Part shown: positions 1 to 4,901 of the stretch, piece after piece | Numbering within the stretch: position 1 is the stretch's first letter | Layout of the letters: each line of letters opens with the position of its first letter | Source of the DNA: Acidimicrobiales bacterium | Lineage (GTDB): Bacteria; Actinomycetota; Acidimicrobiia; Acidimicrobiales; RAAP-2 | Length of the DNA stretch: 5,191 nucleotides | Direction: 5' to 3' | Assembly (NCBI GenBank): GCA_017882985.1 | Contig: JADGOK010000094.1 | Coordinates: forward strand, 1 to 5,191 | Notes under the pieces: generated by a model | Seen by the model: only the letters and a program-made list of their open reading frames with translations | Told to the model about the DNA's origin: nothing | Databases searched by the model: none | Translations under genes and position numbers: made by a program

Positions 1-16
1 CCGGGCGGTCGCCCGG
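1..16. terminator. GC-rich hairpin at window edge, possible pirin-gene terminator
   Basis: CCGGGCG at 1-7 pairs perfectly with CGCCCGG at 10-16 around a 2-base centre (more realistically 6 bp around a 4-base loop). It lies 66 bp past the stop of the minus-strand pirin gene and could end its transcript. The bases that would form the U-tract are outside the window, and no T-run follows on the plus strand. A smaller 5-bp hairpin (GCACC/GGTGC, 78-90) overlaps the stop codon itself. Nothing else is recognisable in 1-81. Confidence 0.3.
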
Positions 17-81
17 TTCTCGCGTCACCGGAACATCCAATTCTCGTGTTCGTTGCGTTCATTCGGCGCGGGTCGCTGCAC

Positions 82-708
82 CTAGGGTGCCTGCCAATAG
101 GGAGCGGGAGTGTCAATGCGCTCGAGCGAGCTCGCCACTGATCCGAATCGCTCATCGTTACTGCGCCACGATTCGTACGCGTGATCAATCTCGTCGCGAG
201 TTCGTGCGACGAAGTTCCACCACATCACGACGGACTCTTGAAACGGTTCCCCACCGAGTAAGACGGCACGCGCAGTCGAGCGGGCGTGCACGTCAATCTC
301 ATCGAGGCCCGTTGCGAGATAGCCGAGCTTTCCCGGTTCGAGCCCCACGCCATTGATGGACAACTCACCTTCGAGGACGATCACGGCGTACTCGAAATCG
401 CGACGCAAGGGAAGGCGTGACGTGCCGTGCACCCGAAGATCGACGCCGACCAGTGGCGTGTCGTGGCGAGCCGGACTCGATAGGTGTTTGAAATCGCCCA
501 CCAGCACGGTCGCGACGGTGTGATCGAACTCGCCCGTGGGCAGGTCGGCGTGATGTTCAAAGGCCGGCGGTCCGGCGCGAGTCGACTCGGGGAGCGCGAT
601 CCACAGTTGGACGCCCTGGAGGGCCCCGCGGTAGTGACCGGTCGCCTCCTCCGCGTGGGCGACGCCCTGTCCCGCCGTCATCAAATTGAGTTGGCCCGGC
701 ATGATCAC
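82..708 (-). CDS. Pirin C-terminal fragment, 208 aa, as literally read
   Basis: This open stretch follows the stops, in the same frame as the N-terminal fragment. A gene caller would probably start it at GTG 708, although the pirin match (HRDSLGSEQ) already begins at codons before it, so that start is an artefact. It carries the rest of the N-terminal cupin with ligands H18 and E20 (H107 and E109 of the whole protein). It also carries the second cupin (Pirin_C), seen in the DFEYAVIVLEGEL strand region and the near-universal C-terminal block GGEPFQESVVMWWNFVAR followed by RDEIDHAYESW. The C-terminus is natural, with a TAG stop at 82-84. No ribosome binding site is evident before 708. Confidence 0.75.
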   Translation of the reverse strand: MIMPGQLNLMTAGQGVAHAEEATGHYRGALQGVQLWIALPESTRAGPPAFEHHADLPTGEFDHTVATVLVGDFKHLSSPARHDTPLVGVDLRVHGTSRLPLRRDFEYAVIVLEGELSINGVGLEPGKLGYLATGLDEIDVHARSTARAVLLGGEPFQESVVMWWNFVARTRDEIDHAYESWRSNDERFGSVASSLERIDTPAPYWQAP

Positions 709-727
709 CTGTTCCGAACCGAGACTG

Positions 728-756
728 TCTCGGTGGTCGCCGTATCATTAAAAAAA
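728..756 (-). other. Illumina P5 flow-cell oligonucleotide sequence (contaminating tract)
   Basis: Read on the minus strand, 756-750 is a run of seven T. From 749 down to 728 the sequence agrees with the first 22 bases of the P5 oligonucleotide as I remember it (starting AATGATACGGCG and ending CACCGAGA). It diverges at 727, where P5 has T and the window has C. The surface-bound P5 primer carries a T spacer in front of this sequence, which would also explain the T-run. A 22-base match plus the T spacer is not expected by chance. The two stop codons that break the pirin gene (TAA 748-750, TGA 745-747) lie entirely inside the tract. Its 3' bases CACCGAGA also fit the native codons for H-R-D, so the junction with real sequence falls somewhere in those bases. 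Confidence 0.9.
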
Positions 757-975
757 CCACGTCACGGTCTGTAGTCCACAGTGGGGGTGAGGTCCGATGT
801 CGAGGCCGTGCTCTTCGGTCACGTCCGCGGGACCCATGTGGTCCGCGAAGCACCACGCGCCGACCGTCCGGTGAGCCCGCTGGGGAAGTGCGCGACGTAC
901 GTTGATGGCGCCGACTCGTGCGACGTGGCTCTGCCGTACTTCGAGACGCGGTTCGAGTGGATCGCTTTCATTCAC
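748..975 (-). CDS. Pirin N-terminal fragment, 75 aa, as literally read
   Basis: This is the open part before the first stop (TAA, 748-750). It has the start of the N-terminal cupin: the RRALPQR strand, the VGAWCFADHMGP block typical of bacterial pirins, and the PHPH pair (H63, H65) that supplies two of the four iron ligands. The last two residues (FF, 751-756) come from the T-run of the adapter-like tract and are probably not native. A product of this length could not form a cupin barrel. It should be read as the first quarter of the gene spanning 82-975, not as a separate small gene. A TAGTCT hexamer at 1015-1020 could be a -10 element, but I see no convincing -35. Confidence 0.7.
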   Translation of the reverse strand: MNESDPLEPRLEVRQSHVARVGAINVRRALPQRAHRTVGAWCFADHMGPADVTEEHGLDIGPHPHCGLQTVTWFF

Positions 976-1072
976 GTGGGCACCATTCCGTCAGTCGGCT
1001 ACTGCTCGATGGTGAGACTAGACCCTTCGTTGCGCGAGCAGGACATCCAACGATCGCCGCGTGCCACAAAGC

Positions 1073-1112
1073 AGGAATCCCCCCTTCGGCGTCAGCCGAA
1101 GGGGGGATTCCT
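1073..1112 (-). terminator. Strong 18-bp hairpin, terminator of the membrane-protein gene
   Basis: Positions 1073-1090 and 1095-1112 are perfect inverted complements (18 bp, including six consecutive G-C pairs) around a GTCA loop at 1091-1094. The structure begins 3 bases after the TAA stop (1116-1118) of the minus-strand membrane-protein gene. The flank on the minus strand is GCTTTGTGG, a poor U-tract. On the plus strand it is CGTTTAGG, also poor. The location and stability argue for an intrinsic terminator, of the weak-U type seen in high-GC Gram-positives, that insulates the pirin gene downstream. Because it is symmetrical it could also block plus-strand transcripts. Confidence 0.8.
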
Positions 1113-1115
1113 CGT

Positions 1116-1670
1116 TTAGGAGAGAACCTCGACGTGGGGATCGACGCGACGGTAGTGGCGAAGGCCCAACAAGGTGAGCAGCAACATGAGCAGACCCAAG
1201 ATGAAGCACGCAATCATCGACCACAGGGCGATGATTGCAAAGACCGAGAAGGCGTACGCGGTGAGCAGTGTGCTGCGCAACATCGTTCCTTGGAACATGG
1301 ACTGCACTTTTGCGGCGAGGGCCTTGTCGTTGGGCGACGCGATGGCCTTCGCGCTCAATTCGGAGTAGGTGAGTCCGCCACCGATCTCGCTGAGGTGCAC
1401 CGCGATGAAGTGGTCGGCATAGACCTCAGCCTGTTGTCCGGTCAGGAGTTCCTGTCCGGCGTACGGGGTGAGGAATGGCTTGATGAGGGGATTTGCGAGC
1501 TCTGAGGAGCCCTTCGCCGGGAAGTAGATCTTCTGGGCGGCCATCTGCGTGTGGACCGTCGATGTCGCAAAACTGTAGCCCCATGACAAGAGTCCGCCCG
1601 CGCCCAACAACGCCACTGTCAGTAGTGCACCGACCCAGGTGAGTAAGTAGTCCAATGTCCTGCGCCGCAT
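1116..1670 (-). CDS. Small membrane protein of unknown function, 184 aa
   Basis: The start is ATG 1670 (MRRRTLDYLL), with AAAGGA 6 bp upstream, a good ribosome site. The in-frame GTG at 1742 would add 24 unremarkable residues and is less likely. Visible layout: a basic N-terminus, a transmembrane helix at about 10-32, a soluble segment at about 33-133, then a hydrophobic stretch at about 134-170 and a basic tail (RHYRR). The positive-inside rule puts both ends in the cytoplasm and the roughly 100-residue middle outside. The middle contains AAQKIYFP, TPYAGQELLTG and QAEVYADHFIAVHL, which remind me of an uncharacterised actinobacterial membrane family with the same layout; I know no function for it. 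There is one cysteine (C155, in the second hydrophobic stretch), no lipobox and no enzymatic motif. It stands alone between the strong terminator and the hisA 3' spacer, so context does not suggest a role. Confidence 0.8.
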   Translation of the reverse strand: MRRRTLDYLLTWVGALLTVALLGAGGLLSWGYSFATSTVHTQMAAQKIYFPAKGSSELANPLIKPFLTPYAGQELLTGQQAEVYADHFIAVHLSEIGGGLTYSELSAKAIASPNDKALAAKVQSMFQGTMLRSTLLTAYAFSVFAIIALWSMIACFILGLLMLLLTLLGLRHYRRVDPHVEVLS

Positions 1671-1951
1671 AAATATTCCTTTCAATGGCGTTAGATCCAG
1701 TTTGCCAGCGGCCGATAATTGTGCTCTAGAGACGAAAGTCACAACGTCATACCAGACAAGGAAATCGACGTCTCATAATGATCACTACGTTCCAAATTGA
1801 AATATTTTCGGCGATCTACTTCGAGTAGTTGCGTCGAATTGGACGACGGACTGATTGGTCCACGTCGCGCGCCAAGGACACGACGGCGCGCAACCATCGG
1901 ATGTCACTACGTAGTTCGCTGCGTGTCGAGAAACGGCGATGCACGAAGAAT
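1671..1951. other. Gene-free spacer between hisA and the membrane-protein gene
   Basis: I find no convincing gene in these 281 bp. The ribosome site of the membrane-protein gene is at its left end, and its promoter must lie here. One weak candidate on the minus strand is TTGTGA (1745-1740), 18 bp, then AATTAT (1721-1716). Small palindromes occur: CTACT-TCG-AGTAG (1816-1828), ACTACGTAGT (1906-1915) and a 7-bp GC stem (GCGCGCC 1867-1873 with GGCGCGC 1885-1891). The 9-base word TCACTACGT occurs twice (1782-1790 and 1904-1912). None of the hairpins has a T-run, so I cannot name the hisA terminator. The spacer is more AT-rich near 1790-1810 than the flanking genes. Confidence 0.5.
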
Positions 1952-2647
1952 CTATTCGACATCCAGGACAAGTCCGAGGCGTTCCAGGTAACCCAGTCCC
2001 ATGACGGCGCCTTCGCAACCGACAGCTTCCAGCGCTTCGATGTCGAGATCGTTGCGAACCCCACCCGCAGCGACGACGGCGATGCCGCTCGAGCAGACGC
2101 GCTCGTACAGCGCCATGTCGGGTCCCGTCATCGTGCCGTCGCGATCGATGGCGGTGACGTGCAATCGACGAACGCCGGCGTCGACGCAACGCTCCAGGGC
2201 ATCGTCGACACGCAGTCCCGTCGAAGCCAACCAACCGCGAACCTCTATCTGATCGTCTCGTACGTCGAGGGCAACGACCAACTGTTCGCCCAGGGCCCCG
2301 ACCAACGTCGAGAGCGCAAAGGGCTCAGACCACACTGCCGTGCCCATGATGACTCTGGTCGCGCCGGCGGTGAGCGCAGCGTGCGCACTTTCGATCGACC
2401 TGATACCACCAGATACCTGCAGGTCGATGCCGTCGGCGACGTCGACGCACCGATGGACAACGGACGATCGCAGTTCTCCCGAACGAGCACCCTCCAAGTC
2501 GACGACGTGGATGAGCTCTGGCGACGTCGCGACAATGCGACTCATGAACTCCTCGATGGGTTGGCGAAAGAGGACGCGGTCGTAGTTGCCTTGTTCGAGG
2601 CGCACGGCGTAATCGCCGAGAAGGTCAATGGCGGGGATGACTTGCAT
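1952..2647 (-). CDS. hisA: Phosphoribosylformimino-5-aminoimidazole carboxamide ribotide isomerase (HisA)
   Basis: HisA converts ProFAR to PRFAR, the fourth step of histidine synthesis, in the cytoplasm. The 231-residue protein is a complete (beta-alpha)8 barrel. Residues 2-8 (QVIPAID) hold the first catalytic aspartate (D8). VVDLEGARSGE is at 48-58, the first phosphate-site loop SGGIRS at 79-84, RVIMGTA at 98-104, ALDV with D128 on strand 5, RGW at 137-139, AIDRDGT with D168 and D170 at 166-172, and the second phosphate loop AAGGV at 193-197. It is slightly shorter than the usual 240-250. Start: ATG 2647 gives the canonical N-terminus. An in-frame ATG at 2671 would add 8 residues and run through the palindrome, so I rejected it. 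Neither start has a ribosome site. The gene diverges from the regulator-hisG-hisD-hisC arm. In many Actinobacteria the orthologue (PriA) also does the TrpF reaction; the VDLEGARSG loop looks more like dedicated HisA, but sequence alone does not settle this. Confidence 0.95.
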   Translation of the reverse strand: MQVIPAIDLLGDYAVRLEQGNYDRVLFRQPIEEFMSRIVATSPELIHVVDLEGARSGELRSSVVHRCVDVADGIDLQVSGGIRSIESAHAALTAGATRVIMGTAVWSEPFALSTLVGALGEQLVVALDVRDDQIEVRGWLASTGLRVDDALERCVDAGVRRLHVTAIDRDGTMTGPDMALYERVCSSGIAVVAAGGVRNDLDIEALEAVGCEGAVMGLGYLERLGLVLDVE

Positions 2648-2653
2648 AGTAGC

Positions 2654-2659
2654 GTTGTA
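2654..2659 (-). promoter_or_regulatory. Predicted -10 element of the leaderless hisA promoter
   Basis: On the minus strand TACAAC (2659-2654) ends 6 bp before ATG 2647, the same spacing as on the other arm. It matches TATAAT at 4 of 6 positions. A possible -35, TGGTCA (2684-2679), is 19 bp upstream and weak. No Shine-Dalgarno sequence precedes the hisA ATG. Confidence 0.35.
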
Positions 2660-2668
2660 GCATGCTAC
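2657..2668. promoter_or_regulatory. Perfect 12-bp palindrome, predicted operator of the TrpR-like regulator
   Basis: GTAGCATGCTAC is an exact inverted repeat. It is centred in the 30-bp divergent spacer, with exactly 9 bp to the hisA start codon on one side and 9 bp to the regulator start codon on the other. Each end of the palindrome (TAC) supplies the first three bases of a -10-like hexamer, so a bound repressor would cover both promoters at once. TrpR-family proteins bind palindromic DNA as dimers, and the adjacent gene encodes one. A half-site-like GTAGC also lies at 2649-2653. I found no second copy of the full palindrome in the window. Its operator function is inference. Confidence 0.6.
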
Positions 2669-2677
2669 CATATTCGC

Positions 2678-2992
2678 ATGACCAGTGGCCGCGTTGTTCC
2701 CGCCGAGAACAGTCCGGAGACGGCGACTCGTTTCGACGAACTCGTTGCCGCGTTCGTGCGACTCCGACAACCCGACCAAGTTGCCGCCTTCTTGCGCGAC
2801 ATCTGTACGTCGAACGAACTTGACGCCATGGGCCAGCGGCTGCAGGTCGCGCGACTCGTCGACGATGCCGTGCCCTATCAGGAGATTTCTCGTCGAACGG
2901 GCGCCTCGACGGCAACAGTAACGCGCGTCGCGCACTGGCTGCGATACGGCGAGGGCGGCTACGGCGCGGTACTGAAGCGAGGCAGGAAGTGA
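2678..2992 (+). CDS. TrpR-family transcriptional regulator (YerC/YecD type), probable histidine-operon repressor
   Basis: The 104-residue protein is all-helical and of typical length for the YerC/YecD branch of the Trp-repressor superfamily. Residues 18-62 form the helical dimerisation part (RFDELVAAFVRL, AAFLRDICTSNELDAMGQR). Residues 66-90 are the helix-turn-helix: PYQEISRRTG, then the recognition helix ASTATVTRVAHWL. GEGGYGAVLKR (91-101) is the family's usual tail. E. coli TrpR binds tryptophan; for this branch in Gram-positives, comparative genomics has proposed a histidine-responsive regulator often called HisR. Being first in a transcription unit with hisG, hisD and hisC, and next to a palindrome that faces hisA as well, strongly suggests autoregulation and control of histidine synthesis. 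The effector is not visible in the sequence. ATG 2678 is chosen because homology starts soon after and a -10 element lies at leaderless distance. The reading frame is open far upstream, antisense to hisA, which I regard as a high-GC shadow. Confidence 0.9.
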   Translation: MTSGRVVPAENSPETATRFDELVAAFVRLRQPDQVAAFLRDICTSNELDAMGQRLQVARLVDDAVPYQEISRRTGASTATVTRVAHWLRYGEGGYGAVLKRGRK

Positions 2993-3846
2993 GCCGCCGT
3001 CTCTCCATGGCGTTGCCCTCCAAGGGTCGTCTACGCGAACCGTCGTGGTCCCTGCTCGAAGCCAGCGGCGTCGACCCCCAAGAGCCTGGGGAGCGGGTTC
3101 TCCAGGCGCACTGTCGCAACGCCGACATCGACCTGCTCTTCGTACGAGCCGATGACGTGCCCGAGTACGTCCAGGACGGCGTCGTCGACTGCGGGATTAC
3201 TGGTCTCGACCTGATCTACGAGCGCGACTCCGATGTCGAGGTTCTCCTGCGACTCGGTTTCGGCACCTGTTCGCTCCAGGCGGCAGTCTCGATGGAAGAC
3301 AGTGCGACACGCATCGAAGACCTCGAGGGTCGCCGCATCGCGACGTCACACCCGCGCACCGCGGCCAAGATCTTGGCTGAGAGGGGGATTCGGGCCGAGG
3401 TCGTGCAAGTCGCGGGGTCGGTGGAGATCTCCCCGCGGCTCGGACTCGCCGACGCCATCATCGACCTGGTCTCGACGGGCAGCACGCTTCGCACGAACGG
3501 ACTTCGTTCGATCGGCACGCTCTTCGAATCCGAAGCGGTACTCGTCGGGCGCAAGGGTTCGATCGATCTCGAAGCACGCCGAACGCTCACGATGGTGCTC
3601 GGTTCGGTCATCAACGCCCGAGCCAATCGCTACCTCTTGATGAACGTGACGAAGGATCGTCTGGCCGAGGTGACCGCGGTACTACCGACGAAGGGTTCTC
3701 CCACCGTCATCGATCTGGTGACGCCGGGCGTCGTCGCCGTGCACGCACTCGTCCCGGCGGCGGACATCTGGTCGCTCCTGCCGAAATTGGAAGCCTGCGG
3801 CGCGAGTTCCATCCTCACGCTGCCTGTAGAACGGATGGTGCCATGA
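2989..3846 (+). CDS. hisG: ATP phosphoribosyltransferase, long form with regulatory domain (HisG)
   Basis: HisG joins ATP and PRPP to give PR-ATP, the first and feedback-controlled step of histidine synthesis. The 285 residues match the long, HisZ-independent form. LSMALPSKGRL (5-15) is the first strand and loop; residues 65-75 (VVDCGITGLDL) are family-typical. The HisG signature runs from E146 through DLVSTGSTL (159-167), the PRPP-binding loop. The C-terminal regulatory domain occupies about 211-285 (RYLLMNVTKD, LPTKGSPTV, VAVHALVP, GASSILTLPVERM) and is expected to bind histidine as inhibitor. GTG 2989 is chosen because the next start (ATG 3007) would cut the first beta strand. This GTG overlaps the regulator's TGA by 4 bases, and GAGG lies 6 bp upstream, so translation is probably coupled. 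No HisZ gene is expected with this form. Confidence 0.97.
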   Translation: MSRRLSMALPSKGRLREPSWSLLEASGVDPQEPGERVLQAHCRNADIDLLFVRADDVPEYVQDGVVDCGITGLDLIYERDSDVEVLLRLGFGTCSLQAAVSMEDSATRIEDLEGRRIATSHPRTAAKILAERGIRAEVVQVAGSVEISPRLGLADAIIDLVSTGSTLRTNGLRSIGTLFESEAVLVGRKGSIDLEARRTLTMVLGSVINARANRYLLMNVTKDRLAEVTAVLPTKGSPTVIDLVTPGVVAVHALVPAADIWSLLPKLEACGASSILTLPVERMVP

Positions 3847-4901
3847 GTCGACCAGTAACGACCGATACGCCGATCTCCATCGAGGACATCGTCAATGATG
3901 TTCGTGAGCGCGGCGACGCCGCACTCGTCGAATGGTCGCGACGATTCGACGGCACGACCGCGTCCTCGCCGGAGCGTGCGGTCCCCTACGGCGACATTCC
4001 AACGGCCGCCGTGTTGGCCGCGGCCGATTCAGTCCGCACCTGGCACGCGGCGCAGCGCCCCAATGACCTGCTCTTGGAGGTCTCGCCGGGCGTGACCCTC
4101 GAACGACGTTGGACGCCGCTTCGTTCTGTCGGGATCTACGTGCCCAAGGGATTGGTGTCGTCACTCATCATGACCGGCGTCGTTGCTCAAGTCGCTGGCG
4201 TCGAACGCATTGTCGTCTGCACGCCACCGAGCGGCTCGGCGGCGGTCGCCGCCGCCGCGGCGTTGCTCGGTATTGACGAGGTGTGGGCTCTCGGCGGTGC
4301 CCAGGCGATTGCGGCGATGGCGTACGGGACTGCGTCGATCGCTCCGGTTGACAAGATCGTGGGACCCGGCGGCGGTGCGGTCAACACCGCGAAGCTCCTG
4401 GTGAGTCGCGACGTCGCCATTGACCTGCCCGCCGGGCCAAGTGAGATTGTCGTCGTCGCGGACGCGGGCGTCGACGAGGCCTTGATCCAGCAGGAACTCG
4501 ACGCCCAGATGGAGCACGGTCCTGATTCGCGGGCCTTCGTGGTCCGCGTCGGTGATGATCTCGACGCGGCCCTCGCCGAAGTCGAGGCGTACGCCGCTGA
4601 ACACGTGGCGTTGCTTGGTGAACGAGCGGAGTCCTTGGCGGGACGGATTCGCAATGCGGGAGCGGTCTTCGTCGGTCCGTACTCTCCGGTGCCCGCGGGG
4701 GACTACGCCACGGGCGGCAATCACGTGCTACCGACCGGCGGCTGGTCGAAGTCAACGGGGGGACTCGGACTCGAGACGTTCATGAAGACGGTCACCGTTC
4801 AGCGCGTCACCAAAGAGGGTCTCGAGCGTCTGGCACCCACGATCGAGGCGCTCGCCGAACTCGAGGGCATGCCCATGCACCGAGCGACGGCTCGCCGATG
4901 A
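3843..4901 (+). CDS. hisD: Histidinol dehydrogenase, compact form (HisD)
   Basis: HisD oxidises histidinol to histidine in two NAD-dependent steps, the end of the pathway. Zinc ligands by comparison with E. coli (Q259, H262, D360, H419) are Q222 and H225 in AQMEHGPDS, D287 in GDYATGGNHVLPT, and H346 near the C-terminus. The catalytic pair is E253-H254 (YAAEHV), with H294 also kept. NAD-site elements are VGIYVPKG (96-103), GGAQAIAAMAYGT (151-163) and VDKIVGPG (169-176). It is short: 352 residues against about 430. By eye the losses are about 30 residues at the N-terminus, about 36 between RAFVVRVGDD and YAAEH, and about 9 at the C-terminus. Odd substitutions are GPGGG for the usual GPGN, QMEH for QAEH, and KG for GGSA after YVP. 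The frame is continuous and the start overlaps the hisG stop (ATGA), so truncation by error is unlikely. I judge it functional but divergent. Confidence 0.93.
   Translation: MSRPVTTDTPISIEDIVNDVRERGDAALVEWSRRFDGTTASSPERAVPYGDIPTAAVLAAADSVRTWHAAQRPNDLLLEVSPGVTLERRWTPLRSVGIYVPKGLVSSLIMTGVVAQVAGVERIVVCTPPSGSAAVAAAAALLGIDEVWALGGAQAIAAMAYGTASIAPVDKIVGPGGGAVNTAKLLVSRDVAIDLPAGPSEIVVVADAGVDEALIQQELDAQMEHGPDSRAFVVRVGDDLDAALAEVEAYAAEHVALLGERAESLAGRIRNAGAVFVGPYSPVPAGDYATGGNHVLPTGGWSKSTGGLGLETFMKTVTVQRVTKEGLERLAPTIEALAELEGMPMHRATARR

Larger units (their letters stand above)
82..975 (-). pseudogene. Pirin-family protein gene with two in-frame stops (probably an assembly artefact)
   Basis: Read as one frame, this encodes a 297-codon bicupin protein of normal pirin length. 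Pirins bind iron; some bacterial members have quercetin dioxygenase activity and others bind metabolic enzymes, so the exact role here is unknown. The four expected metal ligands are present: H63 and H65 in GPHPHCGLQT, and H107 and E109 in AGQGVAHAEE. Their 44-residue spacing is close to that of human pirin (H56 to H101). The frame is closed by TAA and TGA at codons 76-77, between TVTW and HRDSLGSEQ, inside an adapter-like tract. The seven codons between W and HR are the number usual in the family, so no frameshift is needed. The GTG at 975 is chosen because an in-frame TGA lies at 991-993 and the conserved N-terminus starts soon after; the ribosome site (GGAA about 11 bp upstream) is weak. 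The gene is monocistronic and lies downstream of a strong terminator. In the organism it is probably intact. Confidence 0.85.
2642..2671 (+). promoter_or_regulatory. Predicted leaderless promoter of the regulator-hisGDC operon
   Basis: A -35-like TTGCAT (2642-2647) and a -10-like TACCAT (2666-2671) are separated by 18 bp, each matching 4 of 6 consensus bases. The -10 ends 6 bp before ATG 2678, placing the transcription start at or next to the A of the start codon. There is no Shine-Dalgarno sequence between 2648 and 2677. This is the arrangement of leaderless genes, common in high-GC Gram-positives. The -35 element overlaps the hisA start codon. Confidence 0.5.

Noticed and set aside
745..750. 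Programmed stop readthrough or selenocysteine at the TAA-TGA pair
   Set aside because: Two tandem stops, no homologous selenocysteine in pirins, and an adapter match covering both codons make a biological recoding event very unlikely.
748..975. A frameshift splitting the pirin gene at the seven-A run (750-756)
   Set aside because: Both halves are in the same minus-strand frame (codon positions differ by a multiple of three). The break is two in-frame stops inside an adapter-like tract, so neither slippage nor an indel is needed.
918..1505. Plus-strand open frame of about 195 codons across the terminator and the membrane-protein gene
   Set aside because: It reads through the terminator hairpin and is antisense to two recognisable genes. 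Its product is rich in Q, E and R without any family motif.
1671..1742. GTG 1742 as start of the membrane-protein gene
   Set aside because: ATG 1670 has a clear AAAGGA ribosome site and a basic N-terminus before the first membrane helix; the 24 extra residues add nothing recognisable.
1867..1891. GC stem as the hisA terminator
   Set aside because: Only 7 bp with an 11-base loop and no T-run on the minus strand; not enough to call.
1829..2677. Long N-terminal extension of the TrpR-like protein
   Set aside because: The frame is open antisense to hisA, as is common in high-GC DNA, and the amino-acid composition is shadow-like. The regulator has its full family length from ATG 2678.
2648..2935. 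HisA extended upstream to 2935, or started at ATG 2671
   Set aside because: The extra sequence is antisense to the regulator gene and has no HisA homology. ATG 2647 gives the canonical MQVIPAID start. ATG 2671 has no ribosome site and would place the palindrome in coding sequence.
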